DNA of 64,000 nt from an actinobacterium SCGC AAA278-I18 (GTDB taxonomy: Bacteria; Actinomycetota; Actinomycetes; Nanopelagicales; Nanopelagicaceae). The translations under genes were made by a program, and so were the position numbers. The stretch lies in the NCBI GenBank assembly GCA_000378865.1, contig KB900413.1, forward strand, positions 1-64,000, written 5' to 3'. Below are positions 1 to 11,666 of this stretch, one piece after another. The notes below the pieces were generated by a model that was given only the letters and a program-made list of their open reading frames with translations, made no database searches and was not told the DNA's origin. The number at the start of each line of letters is the position of its first letter. The first letter of the stretch is position 1.

Positions 1-404
1 TTAAATCCGGTATGCCAACCTATGGCTCTTGTGCAGGCATGATTTTGCTTTCAAATACGGTTGAAGATGCAATCGCTGGACAAGAGAGTTTTGGTGGCAT
101 TGATATGGTGGTAAGGCGAAATGCTTTTGGGCGCCAAGTTGATTCATTTGAAACTGATTTAAAGTTTAAAGGGGTTACTGATCCAGCTGTGCGAGCGGTA
201 TTTATTAGAGCACCGTGGGTGGAGTCAGTTGCCGCAGGAGTGGAGATTCTTGCTGAGATAAGTGATAAAGATGGTGTTAAGCATCCAGTTGCAGTACGAC
301 AAGGACATTTGCTTGCCACCTCATTTCATCCAGAGTTAACTGGAGATAATCGGGTACATAGATTCTTTGTTGAAAATATTTGCCGACAATTGGCAACTTT
401 TTAA
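1..404 (+). CDS. pdxT: Pyridoxal 5'-phosphate synthase glutaminase subunit PdxT (5' truncated by window edge)
   Basis: Reading frame open to the left edge; [15 protein letters not shown] nucleophile motif and C-terminal [18 protein letters not shown] motif. Confidence 0.93.
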   Translation, partial: KSGMPTYGSCAGMILLSNTVEDAIAGQESFGGIDMVVRRNAFGRQVDSFETDLKFKGVTDPAVRAVFIRAPWVESVAAGVEILAEISDKDGVKHPVAVRQGHLLATSFHPELTGDNRVHRFFVENICRQLATF

Positions 405-416
405 AGGTAGGAGAAG

Positions 417-1175
417 ATGAGCGGCCATTCCAAGTGGGCAACCACCAAGCATAAGAAAGCAATAATTGATTCTCGTCGCGCTAAAAACTTCTCTAAATTA
501 ATTAAGGCAATTGAGGTGTCCACCAGAGAAGGCGGCGCTGATATCTCTGGAAATCCAACGTTATTTGATGCAATCGCTAAAGCAAAAAAGAGTTCAGTAC
601 CAGCTGACAATATTGATCGCGCAGTAAAGCGCGGAGCAGGGCTTGAGACGGGTGCAAAGGTTTGGGAAACAATTATGTATGAAGGTTATGCAGCAGGCGG
701 TGTTGCATTATTAATTGAGTGCTTATCAGATAACAGAAATCGGGCAGCATCTGAGGTTAGAGTTGCAGTCACTAGAAATGGTGGAAATATGGCAGATCCT
801 GGCTCTGTCTCTTACTTATTTAATCGTAAAGGTGTAGTTATTGTTTCAAAGCATTCTGGAAAGGTTAGTGAGGATTCACTTCTTGAAGTGGTGTTAGATG
901 CCGGCGCTGAAGAGGTTAATGATTTAGGGGAGTCATTTGAGGTTGTTGCCTCACCCGCTGATTTAGTAGCAGTGCGTACCTCACTACAAACTGCTGGTAT
1001 TGATTATGAATCTGCTGAGACATCATTTTTGCCAACTATCTCAGTTCCAGTAGATGCTGAATCTGCTAAAAAGGTATTTGAATTGATTGAGGCGATAGAG
1101 GAGTTAGATGATGTGCAAAATGTTTACGGCAACTTTGATATTTCAGATGATGTAATGGCGAGCCTTAGTTCATAA
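417..1175 (+). CDS. yebC: YebC/PmpR family DNA-binding transcriptional regulator
   Basis: N-terminal [42 protein letters not shown] (aggaga) upstream. Confidence 0.97.
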   Translation: MSGHSKWATTKHKKAIIDSRRAKNFSKLIKAIEVSTREGGADISGNPTLFDAIAKAKKSSVPADNIDRAVKRGAGLETGAKVWETIMYEGYAAGGVALLIECLSDNRNRAASEVRVAVTRNGGNMADPGSVSYLFNRKGVVIVSKHSGKVSEDSLLEVVLDAGAEEVNDLGESFEVVASPADLVAVRTSLQTAGIDYESAETSFLPTISVPVDAESAKKVFELIEAIEELDDVQNVYGNFDISDDVMASLSS

Positions 1176-1202
1176 ATATTTCTCGCTGATTAGGCTTGGC
1201 CT

Positions 1203-1724
1203 ATGCGTGTGTTAGGTATTGATCCAGGGTTAACTAGATGCGGTATTGGCATTGTTGATTCAACTGGACCACAAAAATTAGTAATGGCCGGAGTTGGGGT
1301 AATTAGAACTGATCCAGATGCCTCGCTGGAGTTTAGATTACTTGAATTAGAGAAAGAGATATCAATCTGGATTGCTAAATTTAAACCAGATGTTATTGCA
1401 ATTGAGCGAGTTTTTTTTCAATTAAATGTTAGAACTGCAATGGCAACTGGGCAGGCTGCTGGTGTTGCCCTATTACTGGCGGCAAAAAATGGTATTCCAG
1501 TAGCAATGCATACCCCAAGTGAGGTCAAAGCTGCTGTTACCGGTTCTGGGCGAGCTGATAAGAAACAGGTAGCACAGATGATTAAACGGCTACTTAAATT
1601 AAAGGAAATTCCCAAACCGGTAGATAGTACCGATGCTCTAGCCCTTGCGATCTGCCATCATTGGCGAGGTGTAGGTAACGCCAGAGTGGCGGCGGCAAAG
1701 AAAAAGGCGATTAAGAAACGATGA
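1203..1724 (+). CDS. ruvC: Crossover junction endodeoxyribonuclease RuvC
   Basis: [19 protein letters not shown]; followed by ruvA and ruvB. Confidence 0.97.
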   Translation: MRVLGIDPGLTRCGIGIVDSTGPQKLVMAGVGVIRTDPDASLEFRLLELEKEISIWIAKFKPDVIAIERVFFQLNVRTAMATGQAAGVALLLAAKNGIPVAMHTPSEVKAAVTGSGRADKKQVAQMIKRLLKLKEIPKPVDSTDALALAICHHWRGVGNARVAAAKKKAIKKR

Positions 1725-2308
1725 TTAGTTCAATCTCAGGCACTGTTAAATCAACTGCAATTAATTCAATTGTGGTTGAGGTAGGCGGTATTGGAGTTTT
1801 ATTACAGGTGCCCGCCCGAGTTGCTTCCCAGATGCAGGTTGGAAAATTAGTTAGTTTTCATACCTATTTAATTGTTAGAGAGGATGCTCTTACACTCTAT
1901 GGTTTTACCGAGATTACCGATCGGGAGTTTTTTGAATTACTTTTATCAGTTACTGGTATTGGACCAAAGGTTGCCCAATCTATTTTGGCAAGTAGTGAGG
2001 CCTCTACCATTGCAGCAGCGATAGTCTCCGCAAATTTGCAGAGCTTGGAGGCAATCTCTGGCTTAGGCAAGAAGGGAGCGCAGCGTTTGGTGCTTGAGTT
2101 AAAGGATAAGGCAGCTATCTTTGCTGGTGCTGGAGTAAATTCAAAGCTTTCAATTACAAATCAAGTAGAGAATGCATTGCAAGGACTTGGTTACTCAGTA
2201 AAGGAGGCAGCAGCAATGATCACACAAATTCCAGCGGGTGAAAAAATTGAGAAATTAGATGCTGCTCAAATATTAAAGTTAGCCTTAAAATCTGGTGGGA
2301 AGAAATAA
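1721..2308 (+). CDS. ruvA: Holliday junction branch migration protein RuvA
   Basis: [11 protein letters not shown]...[15 protein letters not shown] HhH motif; overlaps ruvC stop. Confidence 0.96.
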   Translation: MISSISGTVKSTAINSIVVEVGGIGVLLQVPARVASQMQVGKLVSFHTYLIVREDALTLYGFTEITDREFFELLLSVTGIGPKVAQSILASSEASTIAAAIVSANLQSLEAISGLGKKGAQRLVLELKDKAAIFAGAGVNSKLSITNQVENALQGLGYSVKEAAAMITQIPAGEKIEKLDAAQILKLALKSGGKK

Positions 2309-3363
2309 TGAGTGAACGAATTATTGATCAAGGCGCAGATGATGCCGAGCGGGTTGCTGAGTTAGCACTTCGCCCTAAGACATTAGGTGAGTTTGTTGGC
2401 CAACTTAGAGTACGAGATCAATTAGATCTACTTTTATCAGCTGCTAAGGAGCGAAAAAATCCAGCAGATCACATTTTATTCTCTGGCCCACCAGGACTTG
2501 GCAAGACAACTCTTGCGATGATTGTGGCATCTGAAATGGATGCGCCAATTCGAATTACCTCAGGCCCTGCAATTCAACATGCTGGTGATTTAGCATCGAT
2601 TCTCTCTTCATTGGTGGAGGGTGAGATTTTATTTTTAGATGAGATTCACCGAATGTCACGACCGGCAGAGGAGATGCTTTATTTGGCGATGGAGGATTTT
2701 AGAGTTGATGTAATTGTTGGCAAGGGTGCCGGTGCTACCTCAATTCCACTTGATCTACCGCACTTCACCTTAGTTGGCGCAACTACTAGAGCAGGGCTAC
2801 TTCCAAGTCCACTTCGTGATCGCTTTGGCTTTACTGCGCAATTAGATTTTTATGAAGCAGATGAGTTAGCTCAAATTATTAAGCGCAGCTCTGATCTATT
2901 AGATATCCAAATAGATCAGGCTGCAGTTGCTGAGATCGCCTCCCGCTCCCGCGGTACACCGCGCGTTGCAAACCGGCTGTTAAGAAGAGTGCGTGATTAT
3001 GCGCAGGTTAATAAGGAGAAGGTAGTTCAGATAGAGCATGCAAAATCTGCTCTTAAAATATATGAGGTTGATGAGATTGGGTTAGATCGATTAGATAAAG
3101 CAGTACTTAGCGCATTAATTAAAAACTTTAATGGTGGACCAGTAGGTGTTTCAACTCTTGCGATGGCGGTGGGGGAAGAGATTGAAACTATTGAATCTCT
3201 TTCTGAACCATTTTTAGTTCGAATGGGATTTTTAGCGCGCACACCACGGGGTCGAGTTGCAACTGCATCAGGTTGGATGCATCTTGGGATTAAGCCACCA
3301 CTGTCGGCGCAGGTTGGAACTGATGCCTCACTCTTTGATCAAGATCCTGATATAGCGCAGTAA
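2308..3363 (+). CDS. ruvB: Holliday junction DNA helicase RuvB
   Basis: [17 protein letters not shown] Walker A, LFLDEIHR Walker B. Confidence 0.98.
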   Translation: MSERIIDQGADDAERVAELALRPKTLGEFVGQLRVRDQLDLLLSAAKERKNPADHILFSGPPGLGKTTLAMIVASEMDAPIRITSGPAIQHAGDLASILSSLVEGEILFLDEIHRMSRPAEEMLYLAMEDFRVDVIVGKGAGATSIPLDLPHFTLVGATTRAGLLPSPLRDRFGFTAQLDFYEADELAQIIKRSSDLLDIQIDQAAVAEIASRSRGTPRVANRLLRRVRDYAQVNKEKVVQIEHAKSALKIYEVDEIGLDRLDKAVLSALIKNFNGGPVGVSTLAMAVGEEIETIESLSEPFLVRMGFLARTPRGRVATASGWMHLGIKPPLSAQVGTDASLFDQDPDIAQ

Positions 3364-3442
3364 TCTGCACAAATATCGATAAATCTGCTGCGATTGCTGG
3401 CGGATTTCTCATTAAACTCACCTAAGCCTAGAATTGGCTCTC

Positions 3443-4978
3443 ATGTCTGCTAATAAAATTGCTAATACCCAATCAAAAGCGTTGCGCACGATCTCAATCC
3501 TGCTGCTAACTATTTTGGCATTTACTGGAGTTGCATTTGTATTAGGAGCTACCTCATTTAAATTAGGTTTGGATCTACAGGGCGGAACTAGCGTAACTTT
3601 GCAACCTCGGATTGAGGAAGGCCAGACTGGCAAGGTAACTACGGAGGCTATTGATCAGGCGATTGCAATTATTCGCCAGCGCGTTAACTCATTAGGTGTT
3701 GCTGAATCTGAAGTATCTGCGCAAGGAAGTGGTGTTAATCGCCAAATTGTTATCTCAGTCCCTGGTGAAACCGGCAGGCGAATTGTTGATTTAGTAGGGC
3801 AAACTGCCGAACTTAGATTTCGTCCAGTATTAGCAGAGGGTGCAGCAAATGCCACATCAACTACTACTGATACTAGGACCGCAACTTTGCCGGCAGGTGT
3901 TACCCCAGAGTTAAATTCACAATTTGCAGCGTTAGATTGCACACTGCCACAAAATCGCCAAGGTGGCGGGGGTGGAAGTGAGGCAGCAACGATTGTTAGT
4001 TGTGATCGCGCTGGAATAAGTAAGTTTATTTTGGCACCAGCGGAAGTTTTAGGTCGTCAGGTAACAAAGGCATCTGCAGTAATTAATACTCAAAGCGCCT
4101 CTGGTTGGTATGTAGTTTTAGATTTTAATGGCGAGGGAACAAATAAGTTTGGAGCGATGACATCACGTTTGACAACACTGCCGCCACCGCAAAATCAAGC
4201 AGCAATTGTGTTAGATGGCTTGGTCTACTCAGCACCTAGAATCAATGAGGCAATTAGAACTGGAAGCGCACAGATCACCGGTAATTTCACGCAACTTGAG
4301 GCACAAGATTTAGCAAATGTTTTAAAGTATGGCGCACTACCACTTGCATTTGATCGCGGTGAGGTGCAGCAAATTTCACCAACCCTTGGCGCAGATCAAT
4401 TACATGGTGGTTTATTAGCTGGCGGACTTGGTCTGCTATTAGTAGTTCTCTATTCAATGCTCTACTACCGTGGCCTCGGTATTGTCTCGGTTGGTTCACT
4501 TGGTGTGGCAACTATTATTGCACTTCTCTCATTCCTATTACTTGGTGAGTGGATTGGCTTCACATTAACTTTGGCAGGAATTGCTGGTGCGATCGTGGCA
4601 ATTGGAATCACTGCCGACTCATTTATTGTTTACTTTGAACGTATTCGCGATGAGGTCCGTGAGGGTAGATCTCTTAAATCAGCGGTTGAGACTGGTTGGG
4701 TAAGAGCAAGACGTACTGTGATTGTGGCAGATGCAGTTTCAATGATCGCCGCTGTCATGCTTTATTTCTTCGCAGTAGGTGGCGTACGTGGCTTTGCATT
4801 CACACTTGGACTAACAACAGTTATCGATTTAATTGTGGTCTTCTTCTTTACTAAGCCACTTATAACTTTCTTAGCTAAATTCTCCTTCTATAACCAAGGG
4901 CACAATCTCTCTGGTTTCTCCGCTAAATCTTTAGGTGTTGTGCAAAAGAGTGTTGTATCAACTGGGGAGGATAAGTAA
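3443..4978 (+). CDS. secD: Protein translocase subunit SecD
   Basis: FKLGLDLQGGTSVTLQP, RND-family C-terminal TM domain; followed by secF. Start taken at ATG 3443 rather than the ORF-track 3434. Confidence 0.95.
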   Translation: MSANKIANTQSKALRTISILLLTILAFTGVAFVLGATSFKLGLDLQGGTSVTLQPRIEEGQTGKVTTEAIDQAIAIIRQRVNSLGVAESEVSAQGSGVNRQIVISVPGETGRRIVDLVGQTAELRFRPVLAEGAANATSTTTDTRTATLPAGVTPELNSQFAALDCTLPQNRQGGGGGSEAATIVSCDRAGISKFILAPAEVLGRQVTKASAVINTQSASGWYVVLDFNGEGTNKFGAMTSRLTTLPPPQNQAAIVLDGLVYSAPRINEAIRTGSAQITGNFTQLEAQDLANVLKYGALPLAFDRGEVQQISPTLGADQLHGGLLAGGLGLLLVVLYSMLYYRGLGIVSVGSLGVATIIALLSFLLLGEWIGFTLTLAGIAGAIVAIGITADSFIVYFERIRDEVREGRSLKSAVETGWVRARRTVIVADAVSMIAAVMLYFFAVGGVRGFAFTLGLTTVIDLIVVFFFTKPLITFLAKFSFYNQGHNLSGFSAKSLGVVQKSVVSTGEDK

Positions 4979-6021
4979 TGGCTAAGTTATCTGGCATTGG
5001 CGGCCGGCTTTATCGGGGCGAAACCTCTATTGATTTTATTGGTAAGCGCAGGATTTGGTACTCATTCTCTGGCTTATTAATTCTTGCCTCCGCAATTACA
5101 TTATTCACCCAAGGATTACACCTTGGTATTGAGTTTAAAGGCGGCTCATCTTTTATAGTGACATCACCAAATGCATCAGTTAGCTCAGCAGAGGCTGTGT
5201 TATCTGAGGCTGGGATTACATCGCAAAATATTATTCAAAAAATTGGTAATGACAAGGTCAGAGTTCAAACCGAGGCACTGACTCAAGTTGAGCAAGCAGC
5301 TGTTGAAGATAAATTAGCAGCCAAGTTTGGCGTGAGTGTGGACTCTATTGATTCACAGATTATTGGTCCATCTTGGGGTAAAGAGATTACCCGTAAGGCG
5401 TTATATGGTTTGTTTGGATTTATCTTCGTAGTAATGCTCTACCTAGCAATGGCATTTGAATCAAAGATGGCACTTGCTGCGATTACTGCTGTTATTCATG
5501 ACGTATTTATTACAGTTGGTATTTATGCACTAATTGGTTTTGAGGTGACACCTGCAACGGTGATTGGTTTCTTAACTATTTTAGGTTACTCACTCTATGA
5601 CACCGTAGTGGTATTTGATAAGGTGCGCGAGAATACAAAAGGTATTGCCTCAAGTGGTAAGAGCACCTACTCACAAGCTGCAAATCTGGCTGTAAACCAG
5701 ACCTTAGTCCGCTCATTTAATACATCTTTAATTGCATTACTACCAGTTGGCTCTATTCTATTTGTGGGCGCAGGACTACTAGGTGCTGGCACATTAAAGG
5801 ATTTATCCCTGGCATTATTTATTGGTCTGGCAACTGGAACCTACTCATCTGTCTTTATTGCCACCCCAATCTTGGCAGTCCTTCATGAGCGAGAGCCTGC
5901 GATGCAAGCACTTGCTAAAAGAGTTGGCAGTCGCGGTGACAAGCCAGTTGCTCCAGTATTTGTAAGCAATCAAGAAGGTCGTGGACCACGTAATCAACCA
6001 AGACGTAACCGTCGTCGCTAA
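4978..6021 (+). CDS. secF: Protein translocase subunit SecF
   Basis: IEFKGGSSFIV, GYSLYDTVVVFDKVREN motif. Confidence 0.96.
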   Translation: MAKLSGIGGRLYRGETSIDFIGKRRIWYSFSGLLILASAITLFTQGLHLGIEFKGGSSFIVTSPNASVSSAEAVLSEAGITSQNIIQKIGNDKVRVQTEALTQVEQAAVEDKLAAKFGVSVDSIDSQIIGPSWGKEITRKALYGLFGFIFVVMLYLAMAFESKMALAAITAVIHDVFITVGIYALIGFEVTPATVIGFLTILGYSLYDTVVVFDKVRENTKGIASSGKSTYSQAANLAVNQTLVRSFNTSLIALLPVGSILFVGAGLLGAGTLKDLSLALFIGLATGTYSSVFIATPILAVLHEREPAMQALAKRVGSRGDKPVAPVFVSNQEGRGPRNQPRRNRRR

Positions 6022-6056
6022 TATATTTTTGCATTAATTAGGCAAGCCAGTGCGCT

Positions 6057-8225
6057 ATGACAACTGAACAATTGTTAAAGCCGCTAGCCGATGGGCTATC
6101 TCAATCCCACCCTGGATTTTCAAGTAAGGATTTAGCGCGCGCATTCACTGCTGCTGAGAAGGCACATGCTGGCCAACTTCGTAAATCTGGTGAGGCTTAT
6201 ATAACTCATCCAGTAGCGGTTGCGCAGATATTAATTGATTTAGGAATGGATCTGCCAACTGTCATGGCAGCACTGCTGCATGACACAGTTGAGGACACCA
6301 CCTACTCAATCGATCAAATAAAGAGTGAGTTTGGCGATGAGGTGACATCACTAGTTGATGGTGTTACAAAGTTAGATAAATTGACCTACGGACCAACTGC
6401 TGAGGCTGAGACTTTGCGCAAGATGGTGGTGGCAATGTCTAGGGATATTAGAGTTTTAGTTATTAAATTAGCAGACCGTTTGCACAATGCCCGTACTTGG
6501 GAGTTTATTGAGGCAGATACAGCACAACGCAAAGCAAAAGAGACAATTGATATCTACGCCCCACTTGCTCATCGATTAGGAATGAATGCAATTAAGTGGG
6601 AGTTAGAGGATCTCTCATTTAAATTCCTAGAGCCAAAGAAGTTTGACGAGATTGAGCGATTAGTAAGTGAGCGATCACCGGCTAGAGATCAATTAACACA
6701 GGAGGTTATTACAGCGATTGATCAGGATTTAAAACAAGAGGAGATAGCAGCGCAGGTAACTGGTCGCCAAAAGCATTTTTATAGTGTTTATCAAAAAATG
6801 GTTGTGAGAGGTCGAGAGTTTAATGAGATCTATGATCTAGTTGGAATTCGTATTTTAGTTGACTCAGTTCGTGATTGTTATGGGGTATTAGGGGCAATTC
6901 ATGCGAGGTGGAGTCCAGTTCCTGGCAGATTTAAGGATTACATTGCAATGCCAAAATTTAATCTTTATCAATCACTGCACACCACAGTAATTGGGCCAAA
7001 TGGCAAAGCGGTGGAGATTCAAATCCGCACTTTTGATATGCACGCCCGGGCTGAGTATGGAATTGCTGCGCATTGGAAATATAAATCTAAAACTAATGAG
7101 CCAGGTAAAAGTCCAGAGGTGCTTTGGCTTCGCCAGCTACATGAGTGGCAACAGGAGAGTGAGGATGTTGGTGATTTCCTAGAAACTTTAAGGTATGACC
7201 TGCGTACACCTGAGGTATTTGTTTTTACTCCAAAGGGAAGTGTGATTGCACTGCCATCAGGATCTACTCCAGTTGATTTTGCCTATGCAGTACATACTGA
7301 GGTTGGTAATAAGTGTGTTGGAGCTAAGGTAAATGGAAAGTTAGTGCCGTTGGAATCTCACTTAGTAAATGGTGATGTTGTAGATATTGTTACAAATAAA
7401 GGAATCACCGCAGCACCAAGTCATGATTGGCTTAACTTTGTTACATCATCTCGGGCTAGATCAAAGATTAAAGCCTGGTTCTCTAAGGAGCGCAAAGAGG
7501 AGGCGATTGAGGCCGGACAGGAATCAATTGCTCGCCAGATGCGAAAGGCTGGTCTGCCACTACAAAAGATATTAGGTGGGCATGCATTATTGGAGTTAGC
7601 ACATGAGATGCGGTATGAAGATATTGAGAGTATGTATGAAGCGGTTGGAAATGGTCATGTTTCAGCTCACTCAGTAATTGAAAAACTAATGGTACTACTT
7701 GGCACAGTAGATGCTCATCCAGAAAATGATTTAACTCCACTAATTAATCCAGTAAAACGTGAACGAAAAAGTGTTACCGGTATTGATGTTGAGGGAGCAG
7801 CAGATGTTTTGGTAAAGCTGGCAAGATGTTGTGCGCCAGTTCCTGGTGATCTTATAACTGGTTTTATTACTCGCGGTAGTGGCGTATCTGTGCACCGCGC
7901 AGATTGCATAAATATTACCGATCTTAAGATCCATCAAGGAGATCGGATGGTTGGAGTTAAGTGGAACCTGTCCGCTAAGAGCACTTTCTTAGTAAATATT
8001 CAGGTAGAGGCGCTAGATCGTGCCCGACTGTTATCTGATGTGACAAAGGCGTTATCTGATCAACAAGTAAATATATTAAGTGCTTCAGTTGTCACCAATA
8101 AAGATCAGACAGCGATTTGTAAATTCTCCTTTGAGATGGCAGATGCCTCCCATTTAGATGCAGTATTAGCTGCGGTTAGAGCAATTGAAGGTGTTTATGA
8201 TGTTGATCGAATTTTTAATAATTAG
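6057..8225 (+). CDS. rel: Bifunctional (p)ppGpp synthetase/hydrolase (Rel/SpoT homologue)
   Basis: HD domain (LLHDTVEDT), RelA_SpoT synthetase region (YQSLHTTVIGP), TGS and ACT domains. Confidence 0.96.
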   Translation: MTTEQLLKPLADGLSQSHPGFSSKDLARAFTAAEKAHAGQLRKSGEAYITHPVAVAQILIDLGMDLPTVMAALLHDTVEDTTYSIDQIKSEFGDEVTSLVDGVTKLDKLTYGPTAEAETLRKMVVAMSRDIRVLVIKLADRLHNARTWEFIEADTAQRKAKETIDIYAPLAHRLGMNAIKWELEDLSFKFLEPKKFDEIERLVSERSPARDQLTQEVITAIDQDLKQEEIAAQVTGRQKHFYSVYQKMVVRGREFNEIYDLVGIRILVDSVRDCYGVLGAIHARWSPVPGRFKDYIAMPKFNLYQSLHTTVIGPNGKAVEIQIRTFDMHARAEYGIAAHWKYKSKTNEPGKSPEVLWLRQLHEWQQESEDVGDFLETLRYDLRTPEVFVFTPKGSVIALPSGSTPVDFAYAVHTEVGNKCVGAKVNGKLVPLESHLVNGDVVDIVTNKGITAAPSHDWLNFVTSSRARSKIKAWFSKERKEEAIEAGQESIARQMRKAGLPLQKILGGHALLELAHEMRYEDIESMYEAVGNGHVSAHSVIEKLMVLLGTVDAHPENDLTPLINPVKRERKSVTGIDVEGAADVLVKLARCCAPVPGDLITGFITRGSGVSVHRADCINITDLKIHQGDRMVGVKWNLSAKSTFLVNIQVEALDRARLLSDVTKALSDQQVNILSASVVTNKDQTAICKFSFEMADASHLDAVLAAVRAIEGVYDVDRIFNN

Positions 8226-9529
8226 CCGGTGAATTCAGTCAAACCCTTTTGTGCTTGCTCAAGCCAATCTCTACGGGCAGCTGCAGCCTCTCGTGCCACC
8301 ATTGCTTTAGCGGTTTGTCCAGCAGCCTCAGCCTTTGCTGCTTGTTTCTCATAATTTTCAATTGCCTCAGCCAATCCCTGCACAACCTTATTTGCTTGTG
8401 CCTTTGCAGAGGGATCACTCTTACGTTGTTGATTACGCTCTAACTCATTAATCTCATCCTCAACTTTTTTAACACGGGCATCAAATGCTGATCGCTTCTT
8501 ACGATCAGTCATGCCGATCTTTTGCCACTCACCCATTAGGTCATAGAACTTCTTCTTAGCTGATTTAAAATCAGATATTGGAAGTAATGCTTCAAACTCA
8601 ACAATCATCATCTCTCGTTTTGCTAAATTCTCACTCATTGAGCCTTTGCGCTTAGCCATATCTGCATTTTTTGCAGCAAAAAATGTGTCTTGGGATGTTT
8701 TAAATCTGTTCCATAGCGCTGTGTCATTACTCTTCTTGCCACGACCAGCAGCCTTCCATTGGTCCATTAATGATTTAAAGCGCTTTGCAGTATTAAGCCA
8801 CTCCTTTGAGTTAGCCAAACTCTCCGCCTCTTTTACGATTACCTCCTTGGTTGCAGCAACCTTCTTCTGCTCAGAATCTAAGTTAGCAAAGTGAGTGCGA
8901 CGGCGTTTATCAAATTTGTTACGAGAGGATGAGAATCTCTTCCAAAGTGCAGTATCGATTTTCTTATCAAGTCTGGGTGCTTTCTTCCACTCTTCAAGTA
9001 ATACTTTTAGCCGCTCAGTTGTGATTTTCCAGGCTACCGAATCAATTAATGTCTCAGCCTCAGCAACTATCTTCTCTTTAACTGAAGCCGCTTCGTTTTG
9101 TCTGGCTGCTCGCCCAGCTTTTTGTGCCTCTTTACGTTCTTTGTAGGCACCTTCATGTTCGGTAATTAAAGTTGGAATTTTCTCTAATGACTCAGCTAGA
9201 TTTACTAAATCTCCAACGCCATTTAATTCAGAGATTTGGGTGCGCAGCTTATTAACTGCTACTTGGGCATCACTTGGCACCATTGCACCTGATCTAATTC
9301 GAGCAGCAAGCAGGGCAACCTCAGATGCTGCCATTTCAAACTTCTTAACAAAATAGGCAAGCGCCTCTTCTGCACTTTTGCCAGGGTAGGAACCGACAGC
9401 ACGATCACCCGTTGGGGTAATTACATAGACAGTGCCATCTTCGCCGACTCGGCCAAATTTTGCTGGATCACCAATAAGTGCTGCTGCAGCCCCGGTACTT
9501 GAAAGGATATGTGTAGTTGCGTTCTCCAT
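8222..9529 (-). CDS. DUF349 domain-containing protein
   Basis: Repeated coiled-coil units of type W(K)xxxxRLKxLLEEWKKAPRLDKKIDTALWKRFSSSRNKFDKRR; actinobacterial position next to rel. Confidence 0.9.
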   Translation of the reverse strand: MENATTHILSSTGAAAALIGDPAKFGRVGEDGTVYVITPTGDRAVGSYPGKSAEEALAYFVKKFEMAASEVALLAARIRSGAMVPSDAQVAVNKLRTQISELNGVGDLVNLAESLEKIPTLITEHEGAYKERKEAQKAGRAARQNEAASVKEKIVAEAETLIDSVAWKITTERLKVLLEEWKKAPRLDKKIDTALWKRFSSSRNKFDKRRRTHFANLDSEQKKVAATKEVIVKEAESLANSKEWLNTAKRFKSLMDQWKAAGRGKKSNDTALWNRFKTSQDTFFAAKNADMAKRKGSMSENLAKREMMIVEFEALLPISDFKSAKKKFYDLMGEWQKIGMTDRKKRSAFDARVKKVEDEINELERNQQRKSDPSAKAQANKVVQGLAEAIENYEKQAAKAEAAGQTAKAMVAREAAAARRDWLEQAQKGLTEFTG

Positions 9530-9589
9530 AGTTGCTTAACCTTTCGTTGCGCGATCTCTGCGTAGCAGATCTCGTTATGGGCTGGCGTA

Positions 9590-9621
9590 GTAATCAATTT
9601 TGCATTTGCGCCATTGATTAC
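9590..9621. repeat. 9-bp perfect inverted repeat (GTAATCAAT-N14-ATTGATTAC) in a divergent intergenic region
   Basis: Read directly: gtaatcaat tttgcatttgcgcc attgattac. Confidence 0.75.
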
Positions 9622-9706
9622 CTGGTTTGGTGCTGGCTAAAAGATAGCCTAAGTACCTGATTTTAGGAAAGCCTGAGCGGGAAAAAACAGTGGATAGGGG
9701 TAGGTA

Positions 9707-10399
9707 ATGCTGATCGATCGAGTGATCGCCCCCTACTTTGAAACCAACTGCTGGATCCTAGCTACTGCTGTTAATCAGGAGTGCATCATTGTTGACCCCG
9801 GGATGGCAAAGCCAAATTTAGTAAAAAGTATTAAAGAGAAGATTGCCGAACATAATTTAAAACCAGTTGCAGTGTTAATTACTCATGGACATATTGATCA
9901 TATGTTCTCAGTGCTGCCATTAACAAAAGAAATACCAATGCGGACATTTATTACCGCATCCGATAGATTTTTACTAACCAACCCAATGGCAGCACTTGAT
10001 AGCGGGGGAGTAAGTGAGCAATTAATATCTGCATTTGGCGGAAATAATTTTGCAGAGCCATCTGATCTAATTGAGTTAGATGATTTTGGTAATATTCAAA
10101 TAGCAGGTCTTGAGATTGAATCAATATTTGCGCCCGGCCATACCAAAGGTTCGGTGATTTTTACCGTTGATAATCAAGTACTGATCTCTGGGGATGTGCT
10201 ATTTGCTGGTGGCATTGGTAGAACCGACCTACCCACAGGATCAGCTACTGATATGCGCAAAACCTTACGAGATCGAGTTTTGACACTACCTGATGGGCTA
10301 AATGTCCTACCTGGGCATGGTCGACAAACTACAATCGCCACAGAGCGGGTGAGTAATCCTTATCTGCAAAGTGATTTTTTAGATCAGAGTGGGCGGTGA
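9707..10399 (+). CDS. MBL-fold metallo-hydrolase (glyoxalase II-like)
   Basis: THGHIDH metal-binding motif, [25 protein letters not shown]. Confidence 0.93.
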   Translation: MLIDRVIAPYFETNCWILATAVNQECIIVDPGMAKPNLVKSIKEKIAEHNLKPVAVLITHGHIDHMFSVLPLTKEIPMRTFITASDRFLLTNPMAALDSGGVSEQLISAFGGNNFAEPSDLIELDDFGNIQIAGLEIESIFAPGHTKGSVIFTVDNQVLISGDVLFAGGIGRTDLPTGSATDMRKTLRDRVLTLPDGLNVLPGHGRQTTIATERVSNPYLQSDFLDQSGR

Positions 10400-10403
10400 A
10401 CTG

Positions 10404-11666
10404 ATGAGTAAATTTCAGGCGCCCAAAGGTGTCAGTGAGTACTTTCCACCCAACTCAGATCAGTTTGAGTATGTTCGAGATCTTTTGCTTACCGCCGCTA
10501 AATTAGCTGGCTATTCATTAATTGAACTACCAGTATTTGAAGATACTGAGGTTTTTACCCGCGGTGTCGGGGAATCAACTGATGTAGTTAGCAAAGAGAT
10601 GTATACCTTTGAGGATAGAGGTGGCAGATCAATCACACTTAGGCCTGAAGGAACAGCGGGTGTGATGCGGGCAGTAATAGAACATAATTTAAATAGAGGG
10701 CAACTACCGGTAAAGCTTTTTTATACCGGTCCATTTTTTAGAGCAGAGCGGCCACAAGCAGGTCGCTATCGCCAGTTTTATCAGGTTGGTATTGAGGCAA
10801 TTGGTTATAACGATCCAGAGATTGATGTTGAGGTTATCTCTGTTGCCGATACTGCATTTAAAGCCTTAGGTCTTAAGCAGTATAAATTAAATATAACCTC
10901 ACTTGGAGATACCAAGAGTCGAGATGAGCACCGCAAGGATTTAGTTAAGTTTATTGCTGGCCTAAAGCTAGATGAGGCAACTGCTGAGCGGGCAAAATTA
11001 AACCCACTTAGATTATTTGATGATAAGCGGGATGAAATAAAAAATATAATGAGTAAGGCACCACTGCTACTTGATTACCTAAGTAGTGAGAGTAAATCCC
11101 ACTTTGAAGAGGTTAAGCGTTTGCTCACTGATATTAATATTGATTACGCAATAAATCCTAGGATGGTGCGCGGTCTCGATTACTACACCGGCACCACATT
11201 TGAGTTTGATCATGCCCTCCTTGGCGCTCAATCAGGAATTGGCGGCGGCGGCAGATATGACGGCTTAATGGCTTCACTCGGTGGATCAGATGTTAGTGGC
11301 ATCGGATTTGGCTTAGGTGTTGACCGTATTTTAATGGCGTGCTTGGCGGAGCAGTCATTATCACCAGCAATTAATCAGATCCAATTATTTGTTGTACCAA
11401 TTACTGAATCTGGTAAGAGTGTTGGTTTTAAATTACTTTCACAACTGCGAGCAGCTGGTATCACTTGCGACATGGCTTATGGAGATCGTGGTCTTAAGGG
11501 TGGCATGAAGGCGGCTGATAAGAGTGGTGCTCGTTATTGCTTGGTAGTAGGTGATGATGAGATCTCATCTGGAAAGTGCGAATTAAAATTAATGAGCAGC
11601 GGTGAGGTTATCTCTAGTAGCCTTGCGGTTTCAGATTTAATAACTAGATTAGGAAATTCTAAGTAA
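10404..11666 (+). CDS. hisS: Histidine--tRNA ligase
   Basis: Class II aa[41 protein letters not shown]. Confidence 0.97.
   Translation: MSKFQAPKGVSEYFPPNSDQFEYVRDLLLTAAKLAGYSLIELPVFEDTEVFTRGVGESTDVVSKEMYTFEDRGGRSITLRPEGTAGVMRAVIEHNLNRGQLPVKLFYTGPFFRAERPQAGRYRQFYQVGIEAIGYNDPEIDVEVISVADTAFKALGLKQYKLNITSLGDTKSRDEHRKDLVKFIAGLKLDEATAERAKLNPLRLFDDKRDEIKNIMSKAPLLLDYLSSESKSHFEEVKRLLTDINIDYAINPRMVRGLDYYTGTTFEFDHALLGAQSGIGGGGRYDGLMASLGGSDVSGIGFGLGVDRILMACLAEQSLSPAINQIQLFVVPITESGKSVGFKLLSQLRAAGITCDMAYGDRGLKGGMKAADKSGARYCLVVGDDEISSGKCELKLMSSGEVISSSLAVSDLITRLGNSK

Noticed and set aside
8249-9146. Chain of small + strand ORFs within the DUF349 gene
   Set aside because: Antisense to a confident DUF349 coding region; Phe/Leu/Ser/Cys-rich translation typical of the reverse complement of Lys/Glu-rich coiled coil.
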